Source of the DNA: Bifidobacterium catenulatum subsp. kashiwanohense JCM 15439 = DSM 21854 | GTDB lineage: Bacteria > Actinomycetota > Actinomycetes > Actinomycetales > Bifidobacteriaceae | Direction of reading: 5' to 3' | Assembly: GCF_001042615.1 (NCBI RefSeq) | Contig: NZ_AP012327.1 | Location: forward strand, 1,178,001 to 1,242,000 | DNA length: 64,000 nt | Shown: positions 8,977-18,099 of the stretch, in pieces | Layout: the number at the start of each line of letters is the position of its first letter | Position numbering within the stretch: the stretch's first letter is position 1 | Program-made: the position numbers and the translations under genes | The notes under the pieces: model-generated | Seen by the model: only the letters and a program-made list of their open reading frames with translations | What the model was told of the DNA's origin: nothing | Database searches by the model: none

Positions 8977-9227
8977 TATTGGCCGATGCCATCAATCTCG
9001 TTCTCGCCGAATATCCTGGAATGAAGGCGATTGGTGCCGCGGAGAGTGCCGATGCGTGGATCATCGGACTCGATTTCACGTCTTCAACAGATGACCATCC
9101 GGTGCCGGGCACACCGAGCGCAGCGGTCGAAAAAACATCAGGCGTTCTGCATGACCTTATTCCGGGGACGGAAGATCTCTGGCATTACATGACCGGTGCC
9201 AAAAAGGTGACTATTCCTCGGATTTAA
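8973..9227 (+). CDS. Small hypothetical protein, 84 aa
   Basis: Acidic protein of unknown family starting at an ATG with a strong AAGGAGG seven bases upstream. The first half (LADAINLVLAEYPGMKAIGAAESADAW) looks like a small globular alpha/beta domain, resembling in outline some immunity-type or SMI1-like small proteins, but there is no motif to prove this. The gene overlaps the preceding frame by ATGA and is followed by a strong terminator, so it is the last gene of a two-gene unit. Confidence 0.6.
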   Translation: MILADAINLVLAEYPGMKAIGAAESADAWIIGLDFTSSTDDHPVPGTPSAAVEKTSGVLHDLIPGTEDLWHYMTGAKKVTIPRI

Positions 9228-9252
9228 AATCCGCCTTAGTCTTCCCATAAGA

Positions 9253-9297
9253 GCTCCCGCCTTTCACGCCTTCCGCGTGGAAGGCGGGAGCTTCCGT
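9253..9297 (+). terminator. Strong hairpin terminator
   Basis: GCTCCCGCCTT (9253-9263) pairs with AAGGCGGGAGC (9281-9291), an 11-bp stem with an inner CACGC/GCGTG element. It ends the small two-gene unit on the plus strand; a weak TTCCGTT follows. It may also serve the minus-strand remnant that ends at 9297. Confidence 0.7.
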
Positions 9298-9437
9298 TAT
9301 TCGCTGAGCAGTTTCGGCGTGAACGCCATGAACAGGATTCCCGCGATGACGGCGAAGACGATGTCCGAAATCGGTTCCGCGCGGATCAGACGCCAAGCAA
9401 TCCAACGGAAAAAGCAAGAGGAAAAAGACACGAAGAA
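9297..9437 (-). pseudogene. C-terminal fragment of an unidentified membrane protein
   Basis: The minus strand, in one frame ending with TAA at 9297-9299, reads WRLIRAEPISDIVFAVIAG then ILFMAFTPKLLSE. This has the look of a real transmembrane tail (helix plus short polar end) but the frame upstream has only about 45 codons, no plausible start, and then a stop. I read it as what is left of a deleted gene. The full protein cannot be named. Confidence 0.4.
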
Positions 9438-9612
9438 ACACGCCGGGCCATCTCATACCAGAGGATGAGTCACCCCAACATTTACGCCAAGGAATGAATA
9501 CGACGGACGATGCCACGGACACGACCAGCCGTACTACCGTTGAACCAACAACGGAAACGAAACCCACGCACACACCACGCGCATCCCACACGCCCAGCAA
9601 AGGAAACCGGCC

Positions 9613-10623
9613 ATGTCATACGTCCTCTACTTCAGCAAGCCATTCGCGCTCGCCATCGCAATCTGGCCATTCCTCTCACTCCTACTCACCCTGCCCGTGC
9701 TCGCACTGCTCTACCACCGCGACAACCGGCTACGCTTCACCTCCGCACTGACCGCATATCTCGTGGTGCTCTACCTCATCGCGCTCGCATGCTTCACCAT
9801 GTACCCAATGCCAGAAAACCCGGCCACCTACTGCGCCGCCCACCATTTCAGGCCACAACTCAACCCATTCGAATTCATCCACGACATCCGAACCGACGGC
9901 ATCACAGGCGTCATGCAACTGGCCATGAACGTCGTGTTCTTCCTACCGCTCGGCTACTTCATGAAACGCGTCTTCCGCTGGAAATTCGCCACGGCGTTGC
10001 CGGCCATGTTCCTCACCTCGCTGCTCATCGAAACCACCCAGCTGACCGGCATCTGGGGCATCTATCCATGCGCCTACCGCCTATTCGACGTCGACGACCT
10101 CATCACCAACACCCTCGGCGGCATACTCGGCTACGCCATGGGAAGCATTGTCACCCACTTCCTGCCCCAACAGCGCATCGACGAAGACGCCATCACCACC
10201 GAGCCAGGCTTCGTGCGCCGCTGCGTGGCGCTCGCGATCGACCTGTTCCTTGTCGAAACGGCGTCGCTGTCCGTCACGGCGCTTATCTATCTGGTTGGCG
10301 TGCTGTTCGATGTGAACCGCGCGAACAACGTCAATGCGGCCGTCTCCGCCGTGGCCACCATCGTCATGTTCGTCCTGTTCGAAGGAATCATTCCGTGGAG
10401 GCGCGCCGGCCGCACGTTGGGCGGCGGTTTCACGCGCATGACGGTGGAGGCCAGGGAGCGTTCCGGCATGCGCAGGATCGTGTTCTATACGTTACGCGCG
10501 TTGGTGTTGTATTGCGCGGTCTACGGATTGTGGACGGACCGTGGCTTCTACGCGCTGCTGCTCGGCATCGCGCTTATCGTGTTCTGGCGCGTTAAAAAGC
10601 GCATGCCGTACGACTATGTCTGA
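9613..10623 (+). CDS. VanZ-like and RDD-domain membrane protein, 336 aa
   Basis: A multi-pass membrane protein with two parts. Residues 1-190 match VanZ-like proteins: helices at 10-30 and 40-65, then the conserved-looking loop NPFEFIHDI, NVVFFLPLGYF and LLIETTQLTG, ending in DVDDLITNTLGGILGY. Residues 205-330 match an RDD domain: it begins VRRCVALAIDLFLVETAS with Arg and Asp in the usual places and continues through GRTLGGGFTRMTV. The ATG follows AAGGAAACCGGCC. VanZ-type proteins are linked to glycopeptide tolerance in some Gram-positives, but this fusion is common in bifidobacteria and related actinobacteria and its role is unknown. Confidence 0.8.
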   Translation: MSYVLYFSKPFALAIAIWPFLSLLLTLPVLALLYHRDNRLRFTSALTAYLVVLYLIALACFTMYPMPENPATYCAAHHFRPQLNPFEFIHDIRTDGITGVMQLAMNVVFFLPLGYFMKRVFRWKFATALPAMFLTSLLIETTQLTGIWGIYPCAYRLFDVDDLITNTLGGILGYAMGSIVTHFLPQQRIDEDAITTEPGFVRRCVALAIDLFLVETASLSVTALIYLVGVLFDVNRANNVNAAVSAVATIVMFVLFEGIIPWRRAGRTLGGGFTRMTVEARERSGMRRIVFYTLRALVLYCAVYGLWTDRGFYALLLGIALIVFWRVKKRMPYDYV

Positions 10624-10677
10624 CCGTCGTGCGGAGCTGCCGCGAGTCCGGCGCCGCAAAAACGCGACACGCCGGAC

Positions 10678-10706
10678 TTGCGCGATGGCGGACGCTCCTG
10701 TATATT
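10678..10706 (+). promoter_or_regulatory. Promoter of the tRNA-Gly gene
   Basis: TTGCGC (10678-10683) and TATATT (10701-10706) with a 17-base spacer lie 33 bases before the tRNA, which is the expected geometry for a stable RNA gene. Confidence 0.65.
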
Positions 10707-10738
10707 TTCAACTCGTTGACCACCAAGGTGGAAAACAT

Positions 10739-10814
10739 GCGGACATAGCTTAGTTGGTAAAGCGCAACCTTGCCAAGGTTGAGACCGCGGGTCCGAGTCC
10801 CGTTGTCCGCTCCA
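10739..10814 (+). tRNA. tRNA-Gly (anticodon GCC)
   Basis: A full cloverleaf: acceptor stem GCGGACA / TGTCCGC, D-arm GCTT..AAGC, anticodon stem CAACC / GGTTG with loop TTGCCAA (GCC anticodon), T-arm GCGGG / CCCGT, discriminator T and a genomically encoded CCA. The T-loop reads TCCGAGT, so position 55, almost always T (pseudouridine), is C. Otherwise the gene looks functional, with a good promoter before it and a strong terminator just after. Confidence 0.93.
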
Positions 10815-10823
10815 CAAAATGAG

Positions 10824-10847
10824 AGCTCCCGGGAGGGAGCTTTTCTT
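10824..10847 (+). terminator. Terminator after tRNA-Gly
   Basis: AGCTCCC (10824-10830), loop GGGA, GGGAGCT (10835-10841), then TTTCTTG: a compact intrinsic terminator ten bases beyond the CCA. Confidence 0.88.
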
Positions 10848-10911
10848 GTATTTCCAGCAGTCGCCGGCACCGGCGAATCCAATAGAATCCGATGCCGGCG
10901 GTCTTGTTTTT

Positions 10912-11280
10912 TCAGTCGCCGATGTTGTCGCGTGCCGGCGTGACCATCGTCAGCATCATGACGGACGGCTCCTCGGCGTATATCGCGTGCGGGATACGGG
11001 TGGGAAAGTAGGCCAGGCCTCCCGGAACAAGCTCCACGGTCCTGCCGTTGCCCGTCACCTTAAGCCGTCCCTTCAGCGTCTGCACGAACACCGGCATCGC
11101 GGCCGTATGCTCGCTGAGCTCCTCGCCCGTGTCGAAGGAGAACAGCACCACGTTGCCTCCGGCCTTCTGCATGACGGTGCGGGACACGGTGGACCCCTCC
11201 TGAAAGGAAATCATGTCCCCGAGGTCCTCGATGTATCCCAGTTCGATCGGTTCGGCCTCATTGCGTTCGTCGCTCATCAT
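10912..11280 (-). CDS. Cupin-domain protein
   Basis: A single small cupin barrel of 122 residues: FSFDTGEELSEHTAAMPVFVQTLKG carries the first cupin motif and ELVPGGLAYFPTRIPHAIYAEE the second (PGG, PHAI). Such proteins bind a metal or a small ligand and often act as sensors or sugar isomerase relatives; no specific role can be given. Two adjacent ATGs open the frame (11278-11280, 11275-11277); a GGAGG lies three and six bases ahead, so the second ATG is more likely used. Confidence 0.75.
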   Translation of the reverse strand: MMSDERNEAEPIELGYIEDLGDMISFQEGSTVSRTVMQKAGGNVVLFSFDTGEELSEHTAAMPVFVQTLKGRLKVTGNGRTVELVPGGLAYFPTRIPHAIYAEEPSVMMLTMVTPARDNIGD

Positions 11281-11485
11281 CGTCCTCCTTTGGTTGGCGG
11301 CAGGGATGCCTTCATCGTATCGTCTTCACGCCGGAGACACGGCATGTACGCGTGGAGGAAAAACGTTTGACCACGATGTGAACACGCTCTTGCATCGAAC
11401 GCGTTTATGGTCCAGACTTTTGCCTGTTCCATGAAAGTCGGCAATGTCGCCGGGGGCAAATGGGACGAACGGAGGTATTAAGGAA

Positions 11486-11611
11486 ATGAACGAGAACATC
11501 GACATCGACACCACTTTCGTGCCGGACGATTCCGCCAGCCATTCCTGGACGGAGCGCGACAGCGAGCTTGTGGAGGAGTATGCGGCCCAGCTCATGGCGA
11601 TGAGCATCTGA
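11486..11611 (+). CDS. Small acidic peptide gene, 41 aa
   Basis: A short frame (MNENIDIDTTFVPDDSAS at its start) preceded by GGAGG and AGGAA and followed within 25 bases by one of the strongest terminators in the window. The product is acidic, with no hydrophobic segment or Cys, so it is not a membrane peptide nor a lanthipeptide-like precursor in any obvious sense. It could be a small regulatory protein or an unannotated peptide; the strong terminator is the main reason to take it seriously. Confidence 0.5.
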   Translation: MNENIDIDTTFVPDDSASHSWTERDSELVEEYAAQLMAMSI

Positions 11612-11635
11612 GCGGACACGATCCGAAAACGTGGG

Positions 11636-11681
11636 GGACGCCCCTTCCGGAAACTCCGGAAGGGGCGTCCTTCCGTTTTTT
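11636..11681 (+). terminator. Very strong intrinsic terminator
   Basis: GGACGCCCCTTCCGG (11636-11650) pairs perfectly with CCGGAAGGGGCGTCC (11656-11670) around a 5-base loop and is followed by TTCCGTTTTTT. The 15-bp stem is unusually stable. It closes the 41-aa gene. Confidence 0.9.
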
Positions 11682-11777
11682 CATTACGCCGGGTCGAAAC
11701 GCCTCCGGCGCGTCCGTAGCCACATGTGTGACTATGCTTTCCAGCCGTAGCGTTTGAGACGACCGGGAGGAGACCGC

Positions 11778-12173
11778 ATGCCGACGGACGGAAAACCGAA
11801 AAACGGCATCGTCAGACAATTGTTCAGCTATGGCGGCGTTTCGGCCATGCAAACCTTCGTGGAATTCGGCGTGTTCGCCGTGCTTCAGCTGGCCGGCCTG
11901 CCGTTCCGTCTGGCGAATGCCGTGGCCGTCTTCTGCTCCGGCTCATTCAACTACGTCATGAACCGCAACGTCACATTCAAATCCTCGTCGAACTACGCGC
12001 GTTCGATAGCCATGTTCGTGGCCATGTACTGCTGGAACCTGCTGTTCTCCAACCTGATGATGGCCTGGATCCCCGGACTGCTCGGCTGGCCCACCATGGC
12101 GGTCAAGATCGTCACCATGGGCATGCAGGCGGTCTGGGGCTTCCTGTTGTGCCGCTACGTCATCTTCAAATGA
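11778..12173 (+). CDS. GtrA-family membrane protein
   Basis: A 131-residue protein with four hydrophobic segments (about residues 13-35, 40-60, 75-95 and 105-128) and the family pattern FSYGGVSAMQTFVEFGVF at the start, NAVAVFCSGSFNYVMNRNVTF in the middle. GtrA proteins are thought to flip polyprenyl-linked sugars or assist glycosyl transfer on the membrane; substrate here unknown. The start at 11778 follows GGGAGGAGACCGC; an upstream in-frame GTG/ATG at 11754 has no ribosome site. It precedes the Wadjet genes but is not a part of them. Confidence 0.8.
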   Translation: MPTDGKPKNGIVRQLFSYGGVSAMQTFVEFGVFAVLQLAGLPFRLANAVAVFCSGSFNYVMNRNVTFKSSSNYARSIAMFVAMYCWNLLFSNLMMAWIPGLLGWPTMAVKIVTMGMQAVWGFLLCRYVIFK

Positions 12174-12188
12174 CGTTCGCGCCGGACG

Positions 12189-12215
12189 GTTTTCCCGCCG
12201 CGATCACGGGAAAAC
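12189..12215. repeat. Perfect inverted repeat upstream of jetA
   Basis: GTTTTCCCG (12189-12197) and CGGGAAAAC (12207-12215) form a 9-bp stem with a 9-base loop. It could terminate the GtrA transcript or bind a regulator of the Wadjet operon. A possible -10 (TACAAT, 12229-12234) lies just after it, but no good -35. Confidence 0.4.
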
Positions 12216-12280
12216 GGACATGCTATCTTACAATGGATGCGCATCGGGAAACTTGTGGCTAAGGGAAGGACGGGACGCCG

Positions 12281-13798
12281 TTGGCGGATGTAAGACGGGA
12301 AATGGAACGGCTCCGGCCCGTGTATGAGACCGGGGTGCTGCGATTGCTGCTGCGCGGCAATTCCATGCTGTACGTCGCGCTGCTGCGCTCCACGTTCGAC
12401 CCGCTCACCGGCGAGCTGCCACGCGAGATCGTCGAGGAACGGTTCTCCCGCAGTCTGACCCGACTTGCGGAAACGGGCGATTACACGCCCAAGGAAGGGC
12501 AGACGTCCGCGGAAGCCGCGCACACGATCCTGCAGCAGCTGACGAAGGAAGGCGAAGGCGACTACGCTTGGCTCGCCAATTCGCTCGACGTCGCAGCCCA
12601 CCGCTACCTGTACCGTCTCACGGCGCGCGCCCACCGTGCGATCGAGGCGCTCGACCGGCTCGAGGACACCACGAAAGCGCTGTCCGGCGCGCAGGCCAAC
12701 AGCATCATCATGGAGATCGAGCATGCGCGCATGCAGCTGACCGCCGACCCCCGCGAACGCATCCGCCTGCTCGAACGCGACATCGAGGAGCGGCAAAAGC
12801 AGATCGACGAATTGAAGCACAGCGACACGTTGGACAAGCTCACCTCCCAACAGGTGGGCGACATCATCGGCGTCATCCACAACACGCTGCGCGGCGTGCC
12901 GATCGACCTGCGCGAACTGGCGCTCGAGGAACGCGACAACGGCGACAATCTGCGCCGAAGCATGCAGTCGGGCTCCATCAGCGTGGAGCAGGCGCTCGGC
13001 ACCTACCATGACGAATACCACAGGTCGTTCCACGAATCCGACAGCGGCCGGCGTTTCGAGGACGCGTTCCAGGTGATCGTCACCGACGAGGGACGCCGCG
13101 AAATCGACGAGGCGGTGCGAGACATCGCCCAGAACCCGTATCTCGAGGGCGAGCCCGGCATCCTGCTCGCCCAGGTACGCGCCGAACTCAAACGCATTTA
13201 CGAGGGCATCGAGGACGTGCGCCGGCAGATCCGCATATCCGACGAGGCGGTGAGCCGTCTGGTGCGCCAGCAGACCGACACGCATTACCGCACCATGCTC
13301 GACAAGCTCCACAGACTGTTCGTGCGGGCCAGCGACGACGCGAAGACGTACCCCGGCTCGGACGAACGCCCATACCGTACGGACACCGGCACGGCGCAAT
13401 TCCAGGCATTGCCGTCCAGGCCCGCGAAATCGATGGCGCGCGCGGCCACGGCCGGATTGGACGACGCGCCTTCGACGAACGTCGACGCGCCGGACCTGAA
13501 GGCCATGGTCGAGATGTGCGGCCCGCGGCTGACGCACATGATCGGACTCATCAGGCGCGATCCGGTCAAAACGGCGGACGGCAGGTTCGTGGATTTCGCG
13601 GCGAGCTTCAACCGGCTGCCCCGGGAGGAACGGCGCGAAAGCGAGCTGATCGGCTTCCTAAGCGCCCTACGCACGCAGGACGGACCGGCAACCGTGGCAT
13701 GGCATTGTGTATCCATCGACGGAGGCGAGCGCGTGTGGCGCACCAGGCCGATCTTCACCACCGAGGCGGCGCTTGACGAGATCATCGAGGAGGGATGA
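12281..13798 (+). CDS. jetA: Wadjet subunit JetA (DUF3375, MksF-like kleisin)
   Basis: First gene of a four-gene type I Wadjet (MksBEFG-like) anti-plasmid system. JetA is the kleisin that bridges the SMC-type heads of JetC. The 505-residue protein is helical and highly charged, with the DUF3375 start [20 protein letters not shown], and helices rich in Glu/Arg/Gln that look coiled-coil through the middle ([18 protein letters not shown]). The TTG start at 12281 follows AAGGACGGGACGCC; it begins at the usual place for this family. Its stop overlaps jetB by 4 bases (ATGA). Identity is from gene order, size and pattern; JetC and JetD supply the stronger evidence. Confidence 0.87.
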   Translation: MADVRREMERLRPVYETGVLRLLLRGNSMLYVALLRSTFDPLTGELPREIVEERFSRSLTRLAETGDYTPKEGQTSAEAAHTILQQLTKEGEGDYAWLANSLDVAAHRYLYRLTARAHRAIEALDRLEDTTKALSGAQANSIIMEIEHARMQLTADPRERIRLLERDIEERQKQIDELKHSDTLDKLTSQQVGDIIGVIHNTLRGVPIDLRELALEERDNGDNLRRSMQSGSISVEQALGTYHDEYHRSFHESDSGRRFEDAFQVIVTDEGRREIDEAVRDIAQNPYLEGEPGILLAQVRAELKRIYEGIEDVRRQIRISDEAVSRLVRQQTDTHYRTMLDKLHRLFVRASDDAKTYPGSDERPYRTDTGTAQFQALPSRPAKSMARAATAGLDDAPSTNVDAPDLKAMVEMCGPRLTHMIGLIRRDPVKTADGRFVDFAASFNRLPREERRESELIGFLSALRTQDGPATVAWHCVSIDGGERVWRTRPIFTTEAALDEIIEEG

Positions 13799-14640
13799 GC
13801 GTGACGGACAACACCGACGGATTCGACACTGGCATCGGCATCGAAGAGGAGACAGGCCCGGAATCCGGCATGCCGTCCGAAGGGCCGGCTATGACGAGGG
13901 ACAGGCCGGCATTGTTCGACGGGGATACGGGAGACATGCCTCTTGAGGCGCGTATGGCCGCGATCGCGCTGAAACGCGAACGCTACATCGACGGTAGCCT
14001 GTACGACAGGGCGTGCCAGTACCGTGAGGCCGTGGAACGGTCGTTGAACAACGACATGCTCAGACTGGTCGACAACACGAAATACCGGATCATGTACGCG
14101 TCGCCGGTCACGGACGCGGAGACGAACATCCGCTCGTTGAAGACGCGTGTGAGCCTCACCCGCGAGGAGGCCGCCACGCTCGCGGCCCTGCGCATCAAGG
14201 TGCTGGAGTACGAGAACCAGAAGACGAAGCCGGGCGACTGGCTCATCAGCTTCGACGACATCCGCGCGCTGCTCGCCACGGGAGCGGGCTTCCTCACGGC
14301 CAGCAACGACGAGGAGGGCACGGCGAAGAAGATCACGTCCGTCATCTCGCGCATGCGCACCTACGGGTATCTCGCGGAAACGGGGGACGAGAACATGTAC
14401 GTGCTCACGCCATTGGTGCCGATGGTGCTCGACCAGAAGCTCGCCGACCGGTGGCTCGGCTCCGATGATACGGATGGCGATGGTATGAAAGACGCGGATG
14501 GCGATGGTTATGACGATTCGTCCATCGGCGCGGATGGTGGCGATACTTCCGATTCGACCGGGACGGTTTCGTCCGGCGTCGAGCAGGACGCGTTCGATTT
14601 CGATTCGGCCGATGACGCTTTTGATGGAGGGGAACACTGA
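13795..14640 (+). CDS. jetB: Wadjet subunit JetB (DUF4194, MksE-like KITE)
   Basis: JetB is the winged-helix KITE subunit that binds the JetA kleisin. This 281-residue protein has the DUF4194 pattern: [30 protein letters not shown] and [24 protein letters not shown], then [36 protein letters not shown], a winged helix. The C-terminal 60 residues are a long acidic Asp/Ser/Gly tail ([18 protein letters not shown] and more), which is unusual. It overlaps jetA (ATGA) and its stop TGA overlaps the jetC start (TGATGG). Confidence 0.85.
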   Translation: MSVTDNTDGFDTGIGIEEETGPESGMPSEGPAMTRDRPALFDGDTGDMPLEARMAAIALKRERYIDGSLYDRACQYREAVERSLNNDMLRLVDNTKYRIMYASPVTDAETNIRSLKTRVSLTREEAATLAALRIKVLEYENQKTKPGDWLISFDDIRALLATGAGFLTASNDEEGTAKKITSVISRMRTYGYLAETGDENMYVLTPLVPMVLDQKLADRWLGSDDTDGDGMKDADGDGYDDSSIGADGGDTSDSTGTVSSGVEQDAFDFDSADDAFDGGEH

Positions 14641-17600
14641 TGGAAGACGGCATGAAAATCGTTTCCGACCGTTGGACGCTGCAAAGCCGGCAGATCGTCA
14701 ACTGGGGCTCCTACGGCGGCTACCACGTGTTCCGCCCGTCCATGGACGATGCGATGCCGGTGACCCTGCTCGCCGGCGCGAGCGAATCGGGCAAATCCAC
14801 GCTCGTCGACGCGCAGATCTCGCTGTTCTACCCATCCGGCACCCCCTACAATAAGGCGTCGAATTCGGGACGTTCGGAACGCAACGACTACACGTACCTG
14901 CGCGGCATGATCGGCATCAGCGACGGCGAAAACGGTGAGACCCCGATCTTCCTGCGCGGCAGGGACGCGGACGGCACCCCGCAGAACATCTGGGGCGCGA
15001 TCGTCGACACATACACGAACCGCAGCGACGGCGGACTGTTGTCCTGCGCAAAATTCCTCTACCTGACCGCAGGCGACGGGCCGGACGGACTGCGCCGCCA
15101 ATACGTCACCTGGAACCAGACCATCGACCCGCGCCTCATGGACCGGCACCGCGACACGTCATTCACGCGAGGACTGATGGAACAGACCTACCCAGGATGC
15201 ACGACGCACGTCAACGCGCAGGCGTTCCACGCCTCCATCTGGCAGGACATGGGCCTAAGCGCCGAAGCATGCAGGCTCCTGCACAAGATCCAATCCGCCG
15301 ACGCGCCCTCCAAACTCGACGACATCTTCAAACAGGGCGTGCTCGACGTGCCCGAATCCATCCGGCTCGCCCGCGAAACCGTCGACGACTACAACCGGTT
15401 CAGCGAGAACTTCCACAGCATGGAAGACAAAATGGAACGCGTCGCCATCCTGCAGGACATACAAGCCCGCTACGGCGAATACGCCAAACAAGCCAGCGAA
15501 CGCCGAGAATACACGCCCATCGACCCCGACCGCGAGCAAGGCGAGACGACGCTCGCCGCATGGACATGGTCGCGCATGGCCAGCGAAGTACGCGCCGGAC
15601 TGCCATCGGCGCAACGCAAAGCCAAGGAATCCCAGGACGCCATCGACCGGTCTCAGCAGCGCATCGACGAACTCGACACGCAAATCGAAGCCGTCAAAGA
15701 ACGCATGAACGGCATCGACGGCGGCAGCCTGCAGCAACTCGGCAAGGACTTCGAACGCGCACGCCAGGACGCCGACGAGGCGCGCAGACAACGGCACGCC
15801 ATCGCCGAACGGTTCGAACGCGTCGAAGGCAGACTCCCCGCCGACGAGCAGACATGGAACGCCAAACGCGCCGCGCTCGCCTTGTCGCTCGACACGTACG
15901 ACAAGCGTTTGGAAGACGCGCGATCCGAATACCAGCGGATGGTGGTGGAACGTCACGCCCGGCAGGGCGAACGCGACCTGTTGAGGCAGGATTACCGGCG
16001 CAAGATCGAACACAGGACGCGCATCAGCGACGACATGGACCATGCGCGCACGCTCATCGCACGGGCGACGGGCTTGGACGAGACGGAACTGCCGTACGTG
16101 GCCGAACTGATGGACGTGGACGAGGGGGACGAGCAATGGCGTCTGGCGATGGACGTCACGTACGCGCCCATCGCGCAGACCATTCTCGTGGACAAGCGGC
16201 ATGAGCAGGGGTTCGCCGCGAAGGTCAGCGCGATCGATCCGACTCGTATGACGCGGCGTGCCTGGCGTTTCGTCGATACCGACGCGCAATACGATTCGGC
16301 CTGCAACGAGGGGTGGATATCGTCGAAGCTGCGGTACAAGGAGGATTCGCCGTTCGTCGGATGGTTGAAGGAGCAGACCGCGTCGCAACGGTTCGACGCG
16401 CGTTGCGTGGAGGCGATCGACGACATGGACCGGGCCGAACGGCAGGTGCAGGTCGACGGGCAGATCAAATCCGGCGACCGTGGATTCTATGGCGTCAAAG
16501 GCCTGCGTCAGGTCATCGGCTTCGTGAACGAACGGTATCTGGCCGAATTGGAACGCCAGCTTGACGGGGCGGAACGGGCGTTGGAGGACGCCGACCGCCG
16601 CGGCAGGCAGATGGCCAACGCCATGACTCTGCTGCAGGACGAGCATGAGCTCGCATTGACCGTCGCGGATCTGCCATGGGGCAAGATCGACGTGGACGGG
16701 CTCGAGACGAAGGCGGAACGGATCCGTCTGCAGATCGAACGGATCGAAAGCGATCCGGAACTGGCACAATTGCAGGACGAGTTGAAACAGCTGCTACGGC
16801 AGAAGGACGACGAGGGCAAGACCAGGTACCGTGCCGAAGCGGAATTGGAAAACGCGCAGCATGCCGTCCAGGCCGAACAGGCATGGCTCGACATGCATGG
16901 CGACTCCGATTTCGACGATGCCGCATTGTCCGACATGGTGTCGAATCTGCTGGCCGACACGTATGAGACCTGTTTCGACACGTCGCGTCCGCAGGAACGG
17001 CCGCAGCGCATCGCCGGCGGTTTCGACCGTGAGGGGACGGCGCCGTTCGACGTGCGCGTGCTGCGCAGAATCGGCAACACCGTGCGTGCGAGACTCCAGC
17101 AGATCGACGAGCGTGCCGTCCAATTGCGCGCCGACACGGAACGCGCCATGGGCGACTATCTGAAGCACCATTCCACGGAGGGCGACACCGTCATGGCGAG
17201 CGTGGAGGACTATCCGTATTTCCTTGACGAGCTCAAGAACCTCAACATGCTCGTCACCCGCGCCGCGACCGACGAGGAGTATGCGAACAGCGTCGAAAAG
17301 CTGTATATGAGCTTCCAACAGCTCAACCGCGCGTTCAACACCGACGAGGAGAACGTCAGGGAGCAGCTCGACCGCATCAACGGCATGCTCAAAGGCCAAC
17401 AGTTCGGCCCCCGCGGCGGCAGGCTCTCGCTCCACGTGGACTTCCACCCGATCGACCGGCAGTTCAAATCCTCGTTGGGCCGCATCATGTCGAAGCTCGA
17501 CGATTGGACACGCAACGCGCGCAGCAATCCCATGGAGACGCGCAAGGCGTTCGCAGGCTGCGAAACGTTCATCGGCAGGCTCCAGGCGGAACTCGGCCAG

Positions 17601-18098
17601 ATCCGCGACACGAACGGCATCAAGGAATACGGTGCGCGCAACCTCGATCCGCGCGTGCGCAGCTCGTTCTACGCGATCGTGCACCATAACGATCTGCCCG
17701 ACGAGCGCATCAGCTCCACCGGCGGCAAGTCCGGCGGCGCGTTGCAGGAACTCACCTCGTTCGTCTACGGCGCGGCCCTGATCTACCTGCTCGGCGGCGA
17801 CCTGACCGGCAAGCCCACCTACACCACGCTGTTCCTGGACGAAGCCCTCATCAAAGCCGACGGACGCTACACGAAACGCGCGCTGACCGTGCTGCCGCGC
17901 CTCGGCTTCCAGATCATCGTATCCGCGCCGGAAAGCAAAACCGCCGAAATCCTCAGCATCGCAGACAAGGCGTACGTGGCATACAAGGATCCCGCAACCG
18001 GCAACTCGTACCTGCAGGAGCTCGACCGCGAGCCGGCAACGCAAGCCGAAACACAAGACGCCACCGTCGAGCAGACGCAACCCGCGACGGAGGCATAA
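14640..18098 (+). CDS. jetC: Wadjet subunit JetC (SMC-like ATPase, MksB-type)
   Basis: JetC is the SMC-family motor that extrudes DNA and presents plasmid-size circles to JetD. The 1152-residue protein has a Walker A-type AGASESGKSTLVDAQISLF near residue 48, long coiled-coil arms (about residues 260-480 and 620-930 with heptad-rich Glu/Arg/Gln stretches), a hinge-like centre near residue 510, and at the C-terminus the ABC signature SSTGGKSGGALQELTSF and Walker B LFLDEALIKADGRYTKRAL. All ATPase motifs look intact. The length fits this family. The gene starts one base after the jetB stop begins and its stop is two bases from jetD: a single operon. Confidence 0.9.
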   Translation: MEDGMKIVSDRWTLQSRQIVNWGSYGGYHVFRPSMDDAMPVTLLAGASESGKSTLVDAQISLFYPSGTPYNKASNSGRSERNDYTYLRGMIGISDGENGETPIFLRGRDADGTPQNIWGAIVDTYTNRSDGGLLSCAKFLYLTAGDGPDGLRRQYVTWNQTIDPRLMDRHRDTSFTRGLMEQTYPGCTTHVNAQAFHASIWQDMGLSAEACRLLHKIQSADAPSKLDDIFKQGVLDVPESIRLARETVDDYNRFSENFHSMEDKMERVAILQDIQARYGEYAKQASERREYTPIDPDREQGETTLAAWTWSRMASEVRAGLPSAQRKAKESQDAIDRSQQRIDELDTQIEAVKERMNGIDGGSLQQLGKDFERARQDADEARRQRHAIAERFERVEGRLPADEQTWNAKRAALALSLDTYDKRLEDARSEYQRMVVERHARQGERDLLRQDYRRKIEHRTRISDDMDHARTLIARATGLDETELPYVAELMDVDEGDEQWRLAMDVTYAPIAQTILVDKRHEQGFAAKVSAIDPTRMTRRAWRFVDTDAQYDSACNEGWISSKLRYKEDSPFVGWLKEQTASQRFDARCVEAIDDMDRAERQVQVDGQIKSGDRGFYGVKGLRQVIGFVNERYLAELERQLDGAERALEDADRRGRQMANAMTLLQDEHELALTVADLPWGKIDVDGLETKAERIRLQIERIESDPELAQLQDELKQLLRQKDDEGKTRYRAEAELENAQHAVQAEQAWLDMHGDSDFDDAALSDMVSNLLADTYETCFDTSRPQERPQRIAGGFDREGTAPFDVRVLRRIGNTVRARLQQIDERAVQLRADTERAMGDYLKHHSTEGDTVMASVEDYPYFLDELKNLNMLVTRAATDEEYANSVEKLYMSFQQLNRAFNTDEENVREQLDRINGMLKGQQFGPRGGRLSLHVDFHPIDRQFKSSLGRIMSKLDDWTRNARSNPMETRKAFAGCETFIGRLQAELGQIRDTNGIKEYGARNLDPRVRSSFYAIVHHNDLPDERISSTGGKSGGALQELTSFVYGAALIYLLGGDLTGKPTYTTLFLDEALIKADGRYTKRALTVLPRLGFQIIVSAPESKTAEILSIADKAYVAYKDPATGNSYLQELDREPATQAETQDATVEQTQPATEA

Positions 18099-18099
18099 T

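Noticed and set aside
9494..9751. Thr/Ser-rich 85-codon frame
   Set aside because: Overlaps the start of the VanZ-like gene in another frame and has no ribosome site.
12155..13537. 460-codon minus-strand frame opposite jetA
   Set aside because: Shadow in GC-rich DNA; jetA fits family and operon.
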